A stretch of 13,401 bases of DNA from DATKKM01 sp036741795. Lineage in GTDB: Bacteria > Chloroflexota > Dehalococcoidia > SM23-28-2 > RBG-16-64-32. Location: assembly GCA_036741795.1 (NCBI GenBank), contig DAINRO010000065.1, positions 1 through 13,401 on the forward strand. The letters run 5' to 3'. How positions within the stretch are numbered: position 1 is the first letter of the stretch; the number at the start of each line of letters is the position of its first letter. Below are positions 7,006 to 13,401 of the stretch, one piece after another. A program made the translations under genes and the position numbers. A model generated the notes under the pieces. That model was not told the origin of the DNA. It did no database searches and saw only the letters and a program-made list of their open reading frames with translations.

Positions 7006-7173
7006 ATGGCAAAAGGATACAAAGGTGGCGGGACGATGAAGTTCAACACCCGCATCACGGTCAAGAACAAGAAGGACACCTACGGCGGCCCGAGGGAGCC
7101 GGTGAAGAACCCGTCGATGGGACGCATCCTCCTGGATGGCAATGGCCGCACCGGGAAGCAGGAAGGATCCTAG
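7006..7173 (+). CDS. Small basic hypothetical protein, 55 aa
   Basis: An ATG preceded by a perfect AGGAGGA (6994-7000, 5 nt spacing) opens a 56-codon frame ending in TAG immediately before the dehydratase start. The product begins MAKGYKGGGTMKF and is rich in Lys, Gly and Arg, with few hydrophobic residues. The excellent ribosome binding site and exact fit between two genes argue that it is real. It could bind nucleic acid or be a small virion-associated peptide; no family is recognised. Confidence 0.65.
   Translation: MAKGYKGGGTMKFNTRITVKNKKDTYGGPREPVKNPSMGRILLDGNGRTGKQEGS
7161..7167 (+). promoter_or_regulatory. Shine-Dalgarno supporting a TTG start for the dehydratase
   Basis: GGAAGGA lies 6 nt before TTG at 7174. 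The TTG begins exactly at the Rossmann-fold first strand (KVLITG), directly after the upstream TAG, and no upstream alternative start exists in frame. Confidence 0.65.
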
Positions 7174-8064
7174 TTGAAAGTCCTCATAACCGGAGTCGCG
7201 GGTCAGGACGGGTATTACCTGTCACGGCTTCTCGCCCCACGGCACGACGTGGTGGGCATTGACCGCCGTGGCAAGTGTGACGTCGACGGCGTGACGGCCA
7301 TCAAAGGGGACATCACCGACTCCGTAGCGATGGCGAACATCGTGCGCGACGTGGAGCCGGACTGGGTGTTCAACCTCGCAGCACAGTCGTTCGTCGGGAC
7401 TTCGTGGCAATCCCCGAAGCTCTACATGGACACCAACGCTGTCGGGGTTCTCAACGTCCTTGAAGCCGTCAGGCAATACTCCCCGCGAGCGCGAGTAGTG
7501 CAGGCGTCTACGTCCGAGATGTACGGGACGCTGACGGCGCCGGCAGACGAGACAACCCCGTTCGCCCCTGCCTCGCCCTACGGAGTGTCGAAGGTGGCGG
7601 CTCACCATCTGTGCCAGGTCTACCGCGAGTCCTACGGGATGCACATCTCGTGCGCGATCTCGTTCAACCACGAGTCACCACGAAGGCCAGCGCACTTCGT
7701 TACTCGCAAGGTGACGGACGCTGCGAGCAGGCGGGAGCGGGTCACTCTCGGCAACATCAACTCGGCGCGGGACTGGGGATACGCCGAGGACTACATGAAG
7801 GCGTATATCCTCATGGCAGAACAGGACAAGCCGGACGATTACGTGATCGCTACGGGCAAGACCCACACCATCGGCGATCTTTGCAAGGCGGCCTACGGTG
7901 ACGATTGGGGCCAATGGGTTCTGTCCTCCGAACTGGAGGAGCGGCCCAACGACGTGAACTATCTCGCCGCGAACCCGGCAAAGGCCGCAAGGTCATTGGG
8001 ATGGCGTGCTGAGACAACGTTCGAGGAGCTGATCGACATGATGAAAGGTGGGGTGCTGGTATGA
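7174..8064 (+). CDS. gmd: GDP-mannose 4,6-dehydratase
   Basis: This 296-aa extended short-chain dehydrogenase converts GDP-D-mannose to GDP-4-keto-6-deoxy-D-mannose, the branch point to GDP-fucose, GDP-rhamnose and related sugars. Visible signatures are the NAD(P)-binding GVAGQDG (residues 7-13), GIDRRG in the loop after the second strand, NLAAQSFVGTSW, and the catalytic block QASTSEMYG with T113 and E115. The Y136-x3-K140 pair follows in SPYGVSK, then the substrate-binding FNHESPRR (164-171) with FVTRKVT, and LGN...RDWGYAEDY. The match to GMD is closer than to other NDP-sugar epimerases. At 296 residues it is shorter than the roughly 370-residue bacterial enzyme, mainly through a shortened region after RRG and in the C-terminal half; the core catalytic residues are present. 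It starts with TTG. GDP-mannose would come from the host. No gene that processes the keto-sugar further is visible in the window. Confidence 0.9.
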   Translation: MKVLITGVAGQDGYYLSRLLAPRHDVVGIDRRGKCDVDGVTAIKGDITDSVAMANIVRDVEPDWVFNLAAQSFVGTSWQSPKLYMDTNAVGVLNVLEAVRQYSPRARVVQASTSEMYGTLTAPADETTPFAPASPYGVSKVAAHHLCQVYRESYGMHISCAISFNHESPRRPAHFVTRKVTDAASRRERVTLGNINSARDWGYAEDYMKAYILMAEQDKPDDYVIATGKTHTIGDLCKAAYGDDWGQWVLSSELEERPNDVNYLAANPAKAARSLGWRAETTFEELIDMMKGGVLV

Positions 8065-8114
8065 GTAAACGCAAGGGCGGGAAGAAGGGGAACAAAAAGC
8101 CAAAGGGCTACTGA
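8061..8114 (+). CDS. 17-residue lysine-rich mini-ORF
   Basis: ATG overlaps the dehydratase stop as ATGA and opens MSKRKGGKKGNKKPKGY before TGA, just ahead of the terminator. Nine of 17 residues are Lys or Arg. The overlap style is the same as in neighbouring real genes, and a purine-rich AGGTGGGG lies upstream. At this length it cannot be told from a chance frame by sequence alone. Confidence 0.35.
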   Translation: MSKRKGGKKGNKKPKGY

Positions 8115-8133
8115 ACAACCGAATCATTCACGC

Positions 8134-8160
8134 AACGCGGCCTTCGGGCCGTGTTTTTTT
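8134..8160 (+). terminator. Rho-independent terminator with TTCG tetraloop
   Basis: The stem 8134-8142 pairs with 8147-8155 (9 bp with one G-T wobble) around a TTCG tetraloop, and is followed by a T-run to 8160. This is the only strong intrinsic terminator seen. It separates the capsid and sugar block from the tail block, so the tail genes need read-through, antitermination or their own promoter. No clear promoter was found in the short gap to 8176. Confidence 0.85.
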
Positions 8161-8176
8161 ATACCCGAGGTGAGCG

Positions 8177-9523
8177 ATGGCCAGCACAAATTTCATAACC
8201 ATCCGGCAGCGGGTGTGCGACAAGCTCTACGCTGGACGCAGACCCATCCGCGGCACGGCCACGGGCGGCTCTACCAGTACGGTCGTGGACAGCGGCCACG
8301 CCCTCTCAGGGGCTACGGCTGACCGTTTCGACCACCATTGGATCAAGATCGCCACCTCGACTGACGGTGCAGCGCCTCAGCCCCAGGTGCGGCAAATCTC
8401 CGAAGGTGGTTACACCGCCGCCTCCGGCACGTTCACCGTCCCGTCCGTGTTCACCGCTGCCGTAGCGGCAGGCGACACCTACGAGATCCACGAACTGTTC
8501 CACCCGGACGAGATCGACACCATCGCCAACGACTTCCTGCGACAATTGTGGGTTCCGACCCACTTCCCTTTGTCAGCGCAACTCCTGGTCAACGACGACA
8601 ACGATATGGAGTCCACCGCAACCATCACGGGAATGTGGTCCAACTCCAGCGGGACGCTGACTAAGGCCACCTCGCCCCTCATGGACGGGGCGCAGGTACT
8701 CAAAGTGGCGGCGACCGCGGCGAACGGGTACGCCTTCCCGCTTGCCAACTTCTCCTGCAATCCCAATCTGCAATACGTCACCGCTGCGCTGTGCGCCGTC
8801 ACGGACGGGGACTCGGCACGGCTCAGGCTGATCGACGTGACGAACACCGCCACGATAGACGAGACGGCGGCGGTGACGTTGACCGACTGGCAGGAGATGG
8901 TGATCCAGTGGACTCCCCCTTCGGGGTGCCGTTCGATGCAGGCCCGGTTGATGTCCGTCGCCGACACGGACGAATCGTTCTGGGATCAGTTCCAGACATG
9001 GGTGTTGGGGCGGTACTCCTACATCTTGCCGTCGTGGATTTCCATGAGGCAGCAAGTCATCAAGATTGTGGGCTACCGTATCGGTGACGGGTCAATCGGC
9101 GGCGACATGGACTACATCGCGAACCGCTCAGAAGGAATCCCGCTTCCGTGGTCGTTCGACCGGGAAGATTGGGCTGGCACTAACGAGGTCAGGGTTCACG
9201 TAGACTGCCCCTCCGGCTACCGTCCCTTCATCGTCGCGAGGAAGCCCGTCACAGCCGTCTCATACGACTACGGCACCGATGGGACGGGGACGACCGCAAA
9301 CACCGTGCCACTGACCTCTCAGCAAGTCGATATGGTCGTGATGGGGGTGTACGGCGAACTCTGCCGCAGACTCTCCCTGACGTGCGACGAGGAGGACCGC
9401 GCCAACTACGTCCGTGAAGCACTCAGGGGCGAGGCGCAGTACCGCGCCGGCGTCAAGCAGTTCGGATTGGGTGAGCCGGTTAGCAGGCAGACGCCACAGC
9501 GGATCGCGGCGGTGATGCGTTGA
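8177..9523 (+). CDS. Neck or tail structural protein with an inserted beta-sandwich domain
   Basis: This is a 448-aa protein; GAGGTG lies 4 nt before the ATG. Residues 1-110 are beta-rich (FITIRQRVCDKLY, then a Gly/Thr-rich loop and GDTYEIHELFHPDEID). A helix follows at about 111-128. Residues about 135-275 have the alternating strand pattern of a jelly-roll carbohydrate-binding-like domain (VLKVAATAANGYAFPL, LQYVTAALCAVTDGDSARLRL, WQEMVIQWTPP). The remainder mixes strands with a C-terminal helical stretch (MVVMGVYGELCRRL, DRANYVREALRGEAQYRAG). The N- and C-terminal parts together resemble connector or adaptor-type virion proteins by general look only; no named family can be asserted. It is followed by a coupled TTGA overlap into the next tail gene. 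A role at the head-tail interface or tail tip is inferred from position. Confidence 0.6.
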   Translation: MASTNFITIRQRVCDKLYAGRRPIRGTATGGSTSTVVDSGHALSGATADRFDHHWIKIATSTDGAAPQPQVRQISEGGYTAASGTFTVPSVFTAAVAAGDTYEIHELFHPDEIDTIANDFLRQLWVPTHFPLSAQLLVNDDNDMESTATITGMWSNSSGTLTKATSPLMDGAQVLKVAATAANGYAFPLANFSCNPNLQYVTAALCAVTDGDSARLRLIDVTNTATIDETAAVTLTDWQEMVIQWTPPSGCRSMQARLMSVADTDESFWDQFQTWVLGRYSYILPSWISMRQQVIKIVGYRIGDGSIGGDMDYIANRSEGIPLPWSFDREDWAGTNEVRVHVDCPSGYRPFIVARKPVTAVSYDYGTDGTGTTANTVPLTSQQVDMVVMGVYGELCRRLSLTCDEEDRANYVREALRGEAQYRAGVKQFGLGEPVSRQTPQRIAAVMR

Positions 9524-11415
9524 CCTCACCCGGCAAGCCTGACCGCGAGACGGTCCAGATCGACTCCAAAACGTACTACCTGGCGAAAGACGCCAACGGC
9601 CCGATTTACGGGACGGTCGCGTTGGGACGTGACTTGAAGTGGTCGCGGGACTTCCAGCAGCCATCGTTCGGGATGGGGGAGACGACCCAGCAGACACCCG
9701 GCGGTGAATACTTCACCGAGAACATCGACACCACGGGACGCGGGTTACGGTTAGGGCCGAAGGTCACGACGATAGCGATGGCTGCGGGAGACATCCCGGC
9801 CAACGAGACGGGCGTGTTCTTCGAGACGCGGAACACGGCGGGCGACCGAAGGCTGTACTTCTACTGCGCCATCGACGCCGACACGATCCGCCTGACGAAG
9901 TTCGACCCCGTAGCGGATACGAGGATCACCGGCAGTTCGCAGCCCCTCGACGTGACGGTGACGAGTTCGTCCAACCTTGACGCTGGCAGGCCGGCCGAGT
10001 TCGAGGGGTTCTGGTACACCTGCTTTGGGTGCTTTGACCAGGCTTCGACACACGCGCTCAAGCAACTGACGTCATGCGTAGCGACTACGGGCGCCGATAC
10101 GTGGACGAACATCGACACCATGACGTCAGCGGTAGACCTGCTTCTTGTAATCACGTCTGTTGACGGCGTTACTCGGCTCTTACGGCACACCGAAGAACGT
10201 TACATCCAGCTTTGCGAATCGAACGCCTCTGGCGACGGGCCTCTGGACGCCGCAAACTGGGCGCCGTCACCCGGCCACAGGGTCGGGAACACGATGTCCG
10301 CTCTCGGTGGCACCAACGCTGGGGGAATCGTCTACATCGCCAAGCAGGACGGGCTTTTCACCTTCGACATTACAGGCAACTCGTGGGCCGTTATTCCGCT
10401 CCAGAGTCCAATCTCGGACTCCAACACCGTCGCGCAGAACCCGCGCAACATGATGGGCACGTTCGCCTTTGGTGACATTGTGTTCTACCCCTCGATCTAC
10501 GGACTCTACCGGGTGATAGGGCTGTCGAGGGTCAGGATGGCGGGGCCGGAGAGCATCAAAGGCTATTACGCCGTTCCGAACATCTCGCCTCCGATCAAGC
10601 TCTCCCACTACGGCGGCACGTTCGCCGGCGAGTGGCTGTACTTCATCTACACCGACGACACCAACGACAACTACGCCCAAATCCTGGCCTGTCAGTTGGG
10701 GCCACACCCTTCCGGCCACCCGTTAATCATCCACACTCTCGTCAAGCGGGCGAACGAGATCAGGTCGCTTCACGTCGACGAGGCGTACAAGCTCTGGTGG
10801 AGCGAGCCAGGGCAGGACCGCATCGCCTACATCCAGCTCGGATCGGACGGCTCTCCCAACGGTGGGGTACGAGGAGCGGCCAGCACCGCGACCTACGAAT
10901 GGTACGGGCCGGAGATCGACTTCGGCGAACCGGAAGTAACCAAGCAGTTCCGCTACGCCTTCATTGAACAGGAGGCCGGAGCCAGCGAGGTGTCGTGGCA
11001 ACTCAAGGCGTACCGCGATTCCGGCTCCGTGGAGTCGGTCGGTTCTCCGTTCACCACTACACAGGCAAACAACATCAACTGGACGGTCGGGACAACCGAC
11101 ACCGGACGGCGGCTGAGGCTCCGGCTGACCGCTACCGGAACGGGCGACCATGACGCCACCGATCCCAAGATTCTCCGCATAGTGGTGTACGCGAGGACCG
11201 CGGACGTGATGAGGGTGGTGCTGACGCCCCAGAACGTGCGGAATAAGCGGTCACGGTTCGACACCGCCAAGATCATTCGCAAGCTCAAGAACGCGGGCCC
11301 GGTGACGATCCGGGAGCCGTTCACGAACGAGACCCACACCGCCTACATCACGGCGGTCAACGAAGTAGCCGAAGGCATCGAAGTGGTCTATGAGCGATGG
11401 CAGATCAACGCCTAA
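9520..11415 (+). CDS. Large propeller-like tail protein, TTG start
   Basis: The frame can start at TTG 9520, overlapping the upstream TGA as TTGA; the next in-frame Met is about 50 residues in (MGETT), and no ATG or GTG fits better. The 631-aa product is rich in repeated strand-turn-strand units with Trp, Tyr and Phe, for example EFEGFWYTCFGCFD, GGIVYIAKQDGLFTFDITG, FGDIVFYPSIYGLYRVIG, GEWLYFIYTDDTND and YKLWWSEPGQDRIAYIQLG. This rhythm fits a beta-propeller. The last 130 residues look like a separate beta domain (WQLKAYRDSGS, RRLRLRLTATGT) and end in a basic strand-helix segment (VRNKRSRFDTAKIIRKLKNAG). Large propeller-like proteins act as tail tube, nozzle or baseplate components in several phages. 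The assignment rests on the repeat look and gene order. Confidence 0.6.
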   Translation: MTSPGKPDRETVQIDSKTYYLAKDANGPIYGTVALGRDLKWSRDFQQPSFGMGETTQQTPGGEYFTENIDTTGRGLRLGPKVTTIAMAAGDIPANETGVFFETRNTAGDRRLYFYCAIDADTIRLTKFDPVADTRITGSSQPLDVTVTSSSNLDAGRPAEFEGFWYTCFGCFDQASTHALKQLTSCVATTGADTWTNIDTMTSAVDLLLVITSVDGVTRLLRHTEERYIQLCESNASGDGPLDAANWAPSPGHRVGNTMSALGGTNAGGIVYIAKQDGLFTFDITGNSWAVIPLQSPISDSNTVAQNPRNMMGTFAFGDIVFYPSIYGLYRVIGLSRVRMAGPESIKGYYAVPNISPPIKLSHYGGTFAGEWLYFIYTDDTNDNYAQILACQLGPHPSGHPLIIHTLVKRANEIRSLHVDEAYKLWWSEPGQDRIAYIQLGSDGSPNGGVRGAASTATYEWYGPEIDFGEPEVTKQFRYAFIEQEAGASEVSWQLKAYRDSGSVESVGSPFTTTQANNINWTVGTTDTGRRLRLRLTATGTGDHDATDPKILRIVVYARTADVMRVVLTPQNVRNKRSRFDTAKIIRKLKNAGPVTIREPFTNETHTAYITAVNEVAEGIEVVYERWQINA

Positions 11416-13401
11416 CCCGCGAGCAAGCGGCACAAGTCCGCGAGATCGTCGCCGAGGCCCAATCAGCAGCACAGCGTCTACGTGACGAGTTTGGCGAACG
11501 CCAGATACAGTCCGCGATCGACCGGGCGGTCGGCAAGGTGGACGCGAAGGTCGAGAACCTTACCGTCGAGCAGAAGCGTCAGTGGCAGAAGATCCTTGAC
11601 GTTGACGAAGTAACGTCCGAAGCCTACGACAAGTTCCCGCGCAATACCGAGACGCGGAACCTGGCGGAAGAAGGCCACATCCACCGGAACGTCCGAGCGG
11701 GCGGCGGAACGGACTGCATGGCCACGCACGTCACCTCAGATTGCTGGGACGGGCCAGAGGGATTCGAGGTGTCGAACGCCACGGGCTGCACGTTCAAGAT
11801 TTACCCCACGATCCAGGGATCGGTAGACGATGCCGTCGCCAACAACGCGGCCGACGCTGGGATGGCGATCTACATCTGCGGTGGGGACTACCCGGAGGAG
11901 GTATTGCTCCCGTCCAACACTGACAACGCCATCGACTTCTATGGTGCAGGCCGGGGGCGTACTCGCTGGGGGCCGGAGGCGGGCGGGAGCGGGAACGCGC
12001 TAGAAATAGACGGCGGACACATATCGAGCGAGCAGTACACCTTCCACGGCATCACGTTCCGGGGGCAAGAGGGTTTCTATTCCCTCCTCGGCACCGCATC
12101 GGACGTCCACGCGATGTTCTTCGATTGCGAGTTTGAGCAGAAGGTGGAGATGGACTGCACCCACTCCTCCTTCATCGAGTGCGACCTAATCAAAGGGTTC
12201 CATATCGCGAGCGGCATGACGCCCGACAACCTCGCGTTCGTCGGGGGGAAGATCGGCGGCACGATGGTGTGGGCCAGCGGCAACATCCTGAACGGCATCT
12301 ACTTCTACGGAGTCAACTTCGAGTCGGGAACGGGCACAATCACATGGACCGGCAGCGGCGTCGGGAACAACATCGTGTTCGTCGGCGGGAGGGCGGCTAC
12401 CGGGACGTTCTTCACCATCAACGTATCCAATGGGGTTGCCCATCCATCCTTCGTAAACTTTGGGTTCGGAGCACCTGGCTCCAACGGCGCGATCTACGTG
12501 CAGGATCACGGCGCGGGCGCGGGCGACGTTCCCTGCATCCGCGTTACCGGAAGCTACTTCCCCGTCAGCAGCACGAACCCGTACATCAAGTGTGCCGATA
12601 GCGCCCAGCTCAACATCATCGGGAACCACATGGAGGACAACGGCTCCGTAGACATCACGGGGATCATCGCGGCGGGGTCGGTCATCGGCCCCAACACACC
12701 GTCCGACACCAACGTGCAGGTGGACTCTGGCTCAGGGCTGTTTACCTACTACGGCAACGGCACCATCTCGGGCACCGACGCCGTAGACGCGATGCACGGC
12801 AAGATACAGAACGGCGCGGGGGTGCCGAGCCACACGTCCAACTTCGGTCAACTGTATGCCGACTCCACCAACGACGACCTGTACATGAACACGGACGGGT
12901 CTACGGGGTGGCAGCTAATCGGTGGGCCGAGCGGTCTCCCCGCACATCTCGCGGACACCTCCGACGCCCACGACGCCTCGGCTATCAGCATCCTTGACAC
13001 GGCTAACGACTTCACCGCCGATAACGTCGAGGACGCGCTGGCCGAACTACAGTCCGACGCCGAAGCACACCTGGCGGACACGACAGACGCGCACGACGCC
13101 AGTGCGGTGTCCATCGTGGACGCGGGCGGCTACTTCACGGGCACGGAAGTGGAGGCGGCACTACAGGAGCTTGGCGCGGGTGGTGGCGGCGGTCACGAGA
13201 TACGCGAGAACGGCTCTGCCCAGACGGCACGGACGGGCCTCAACATCGTGGACACGGACGCCGGAGCGGGACTCGTCACCGACGACGCTGGCAACGACGA
13301 GACGGAGGTCAACCTACAGCTCTACGCCTTAAAGTCTGGCAGGGCAGGCGGCCAGACGCTCAAGGGTGGACTGAACAGCGGCGACGACCTGACGCTGGAG
13401 T
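11397..13401 (+). CDS. Tail fibre or tailspike-like protein, beta-helix plus repeats (3' end outside window)
   Basis: The frame opens at ATG 11397, right after an in-frame TGA at 11391, overlaps the previous gene by 19 nt, and stays open to the window edge: 668 complete codons. Residues 1-70 are a helical, coiled-coil-like N-terminus (QAAQVREIVAEAQSAAQRL). Residues about 135-450 have the periodic pattern of a right-handed parallel beta-helix (IYICGGDYPEEVLLPSN, IDFYGAGRGRTRW, then NILNGIYFYGVNFESG and similar turns). A common fibre module follows at about 480-508 (FGQLYADSTNDDLYMNT, GWQLIGG). Two 41-aa repeats begin at H517 and H558, then a Gly5 linker and further fibre modules (TARTGLNIVD, LVTDDAGNDETEVNLQL, GGQTLKGGLNSGDDLTLE). 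It is likely trimeric, for host recognition; depolymerase activity is possible, but catalytic residues cannot be picked out. Confidence 0.8.
   Translation, partial: MADQRLTREQAAQVREIVAEAQSAAQRLRDEFGERQIQSAIDRAVGKVDAKVENLTVEQKRQWQKILDVDEVTSEAYDKFPRNTETRNLAEEGHIHRNVRAGGGTDCMATHVTSDCWDGPEGFEVSNATGCTFKIYPTIQGSVDDAVANNAADAGMAIYICGGDYPEEVLLPSNTDNAIDFYGAGRGRTRWGPEAGGSGNALEIDGGHISSEQYTFHGITFRGQEGFYSLLGTASDVHAMFFDCEFEQKVEMDCTHSSFIECDLIKGFHIASGMTPDNLAFVGGKIGGTMVWASGNILNGIYFYGVNFESGTGTITWTGSGVGNNIVFVGGRAATGTFFTINVSNGVAHPSFVNFGFGAPGSNGAIYVQDHGAGAGDVPCIRVTGSYFPVSSTNPYIKCADSAQLNIIGNHMEDNGSVDITGIIAAGSVIGPNTPSDTNVQVDSGSGLFTYYGNGTISGTDAVDAMHGKIQNGAGVPSHTSNFGQLYADSTNDDLYMNTDGSTGWQLIGGPSGLPAHLADTSDAHDASAISILDTANDFTADNVEDALAELQSDAEAHLADTTDAHDASAVSIVDAGGYFTGTEVEAALQELGAGGGGGHEIRENGSAQTARTGLNIVDTDAGAGLVTDDAGNDETEVNLQLYALKSGRAGGQTLKGGLNSGDDLTLE
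12945..13184 (+). repeat. Two tandem 41-aa fibre repeats
   Basis: Unit 1 starts at HLADTSDAHDASAISI (12945) and unit 2 at HLADTTDAHDASAVSI (13068), 123 nt apart. Each then runs through an acidic spacer and a 'F...vE.AL.ELq' helix (NVEDALAELQ and EVEAALQELG). Such modules are common in trimeric phage fibres, where copy number can vary by recombination; here only two units are present. Confidence 0.75.

Noticed and set aside
8160..8165. TATACC as a -10 box for the tail block
   Set aside because: It overlaps the terminator T-run, and no -35-like hexamer lies at the correct distance.
11953..11993. G-rich run that might form a G-quadruplex
   Set aside because: The G tracts are explained by Gly/Arg codons, the first loop is long (8 nt), and there is no regulatory context.

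Overview
This window is one strand of the virion-structure region of a tailed bacteriophage or prophage (Caudoviricetes). Every supported gene is on the + strand. Genes are packed with 1-8 nt overlaps or gaps of a few bases. The order is scaffold, capsid, small surface-type proteins, then neck or tail and fibre proteins. The DNA is GC-rich, roughly 60% by eye, so the host is probably a GC-rich bacterium. Nothing in the window identifies the host: no tRNA, integrase or attachment site is visible. The terminase, portal and lysis genes must lie outside the window, and no tape-measure-like gene is visible inside it.

Layout. 1-2789 is the head block: the 3' end of an unrecognised structural protein, a scaffold-like acidic coiled-coil protein, and the major capsid protein. 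2863-3788 holds two tandem paralogues, about 70% identical at protein level, that look like small beta-rich capsid-surface proteins. 3788-5485 encodes a GT4-type glycosyltransferase fused to a methyltransferase-like domain whose SAM-binding glycine motif is degenerate. A 12-bp perfect GC-rich hairpin sits in its first codons. 5482-7173 is a run of small proteins. It includes a protein with two C2H2 zinc fingers that overlaps a zinc-ribbon gene by 161 nt in another frame, a beta-rich structural protein, and a 55-aa basic protein. 7174-8064 is a GDP-mannose 4,6-dehydratase starting at TTG, followed by a 17-codon lysine-rich mini-ORF. A strong rho-independent terminator at 8134-8160 closes this block.

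8177-13401 is the tail or neck block: a 448-aa protein with a possible carbohydrate-binding-like beta-sandwich, a 631-aa propeller-like protein starting at TTG, and a large fibre protein. The fibre protein has an N-terminal coiled coil, a beta-helix, 41-aa repeats and typical fibre modules, and runs off the right edge.

How the genes may work together. The unusual part is sugar chemistry placed inside the virion operon. A sugar-nucleotide enzyme (GDP-mannose to GDP-4-keto-6-deoxymannose) and a glycosyltransferase lie among capsid-surface genes, and the two paralogues next to the transferase carry dense Ser/Thr tracts. The simplest hypothesis is that the phage glycosylates its own virion surface, with those paralogues as candidate acceptors. 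This is inference; the sequence shows the enzymes and their placement, not the acceptor.
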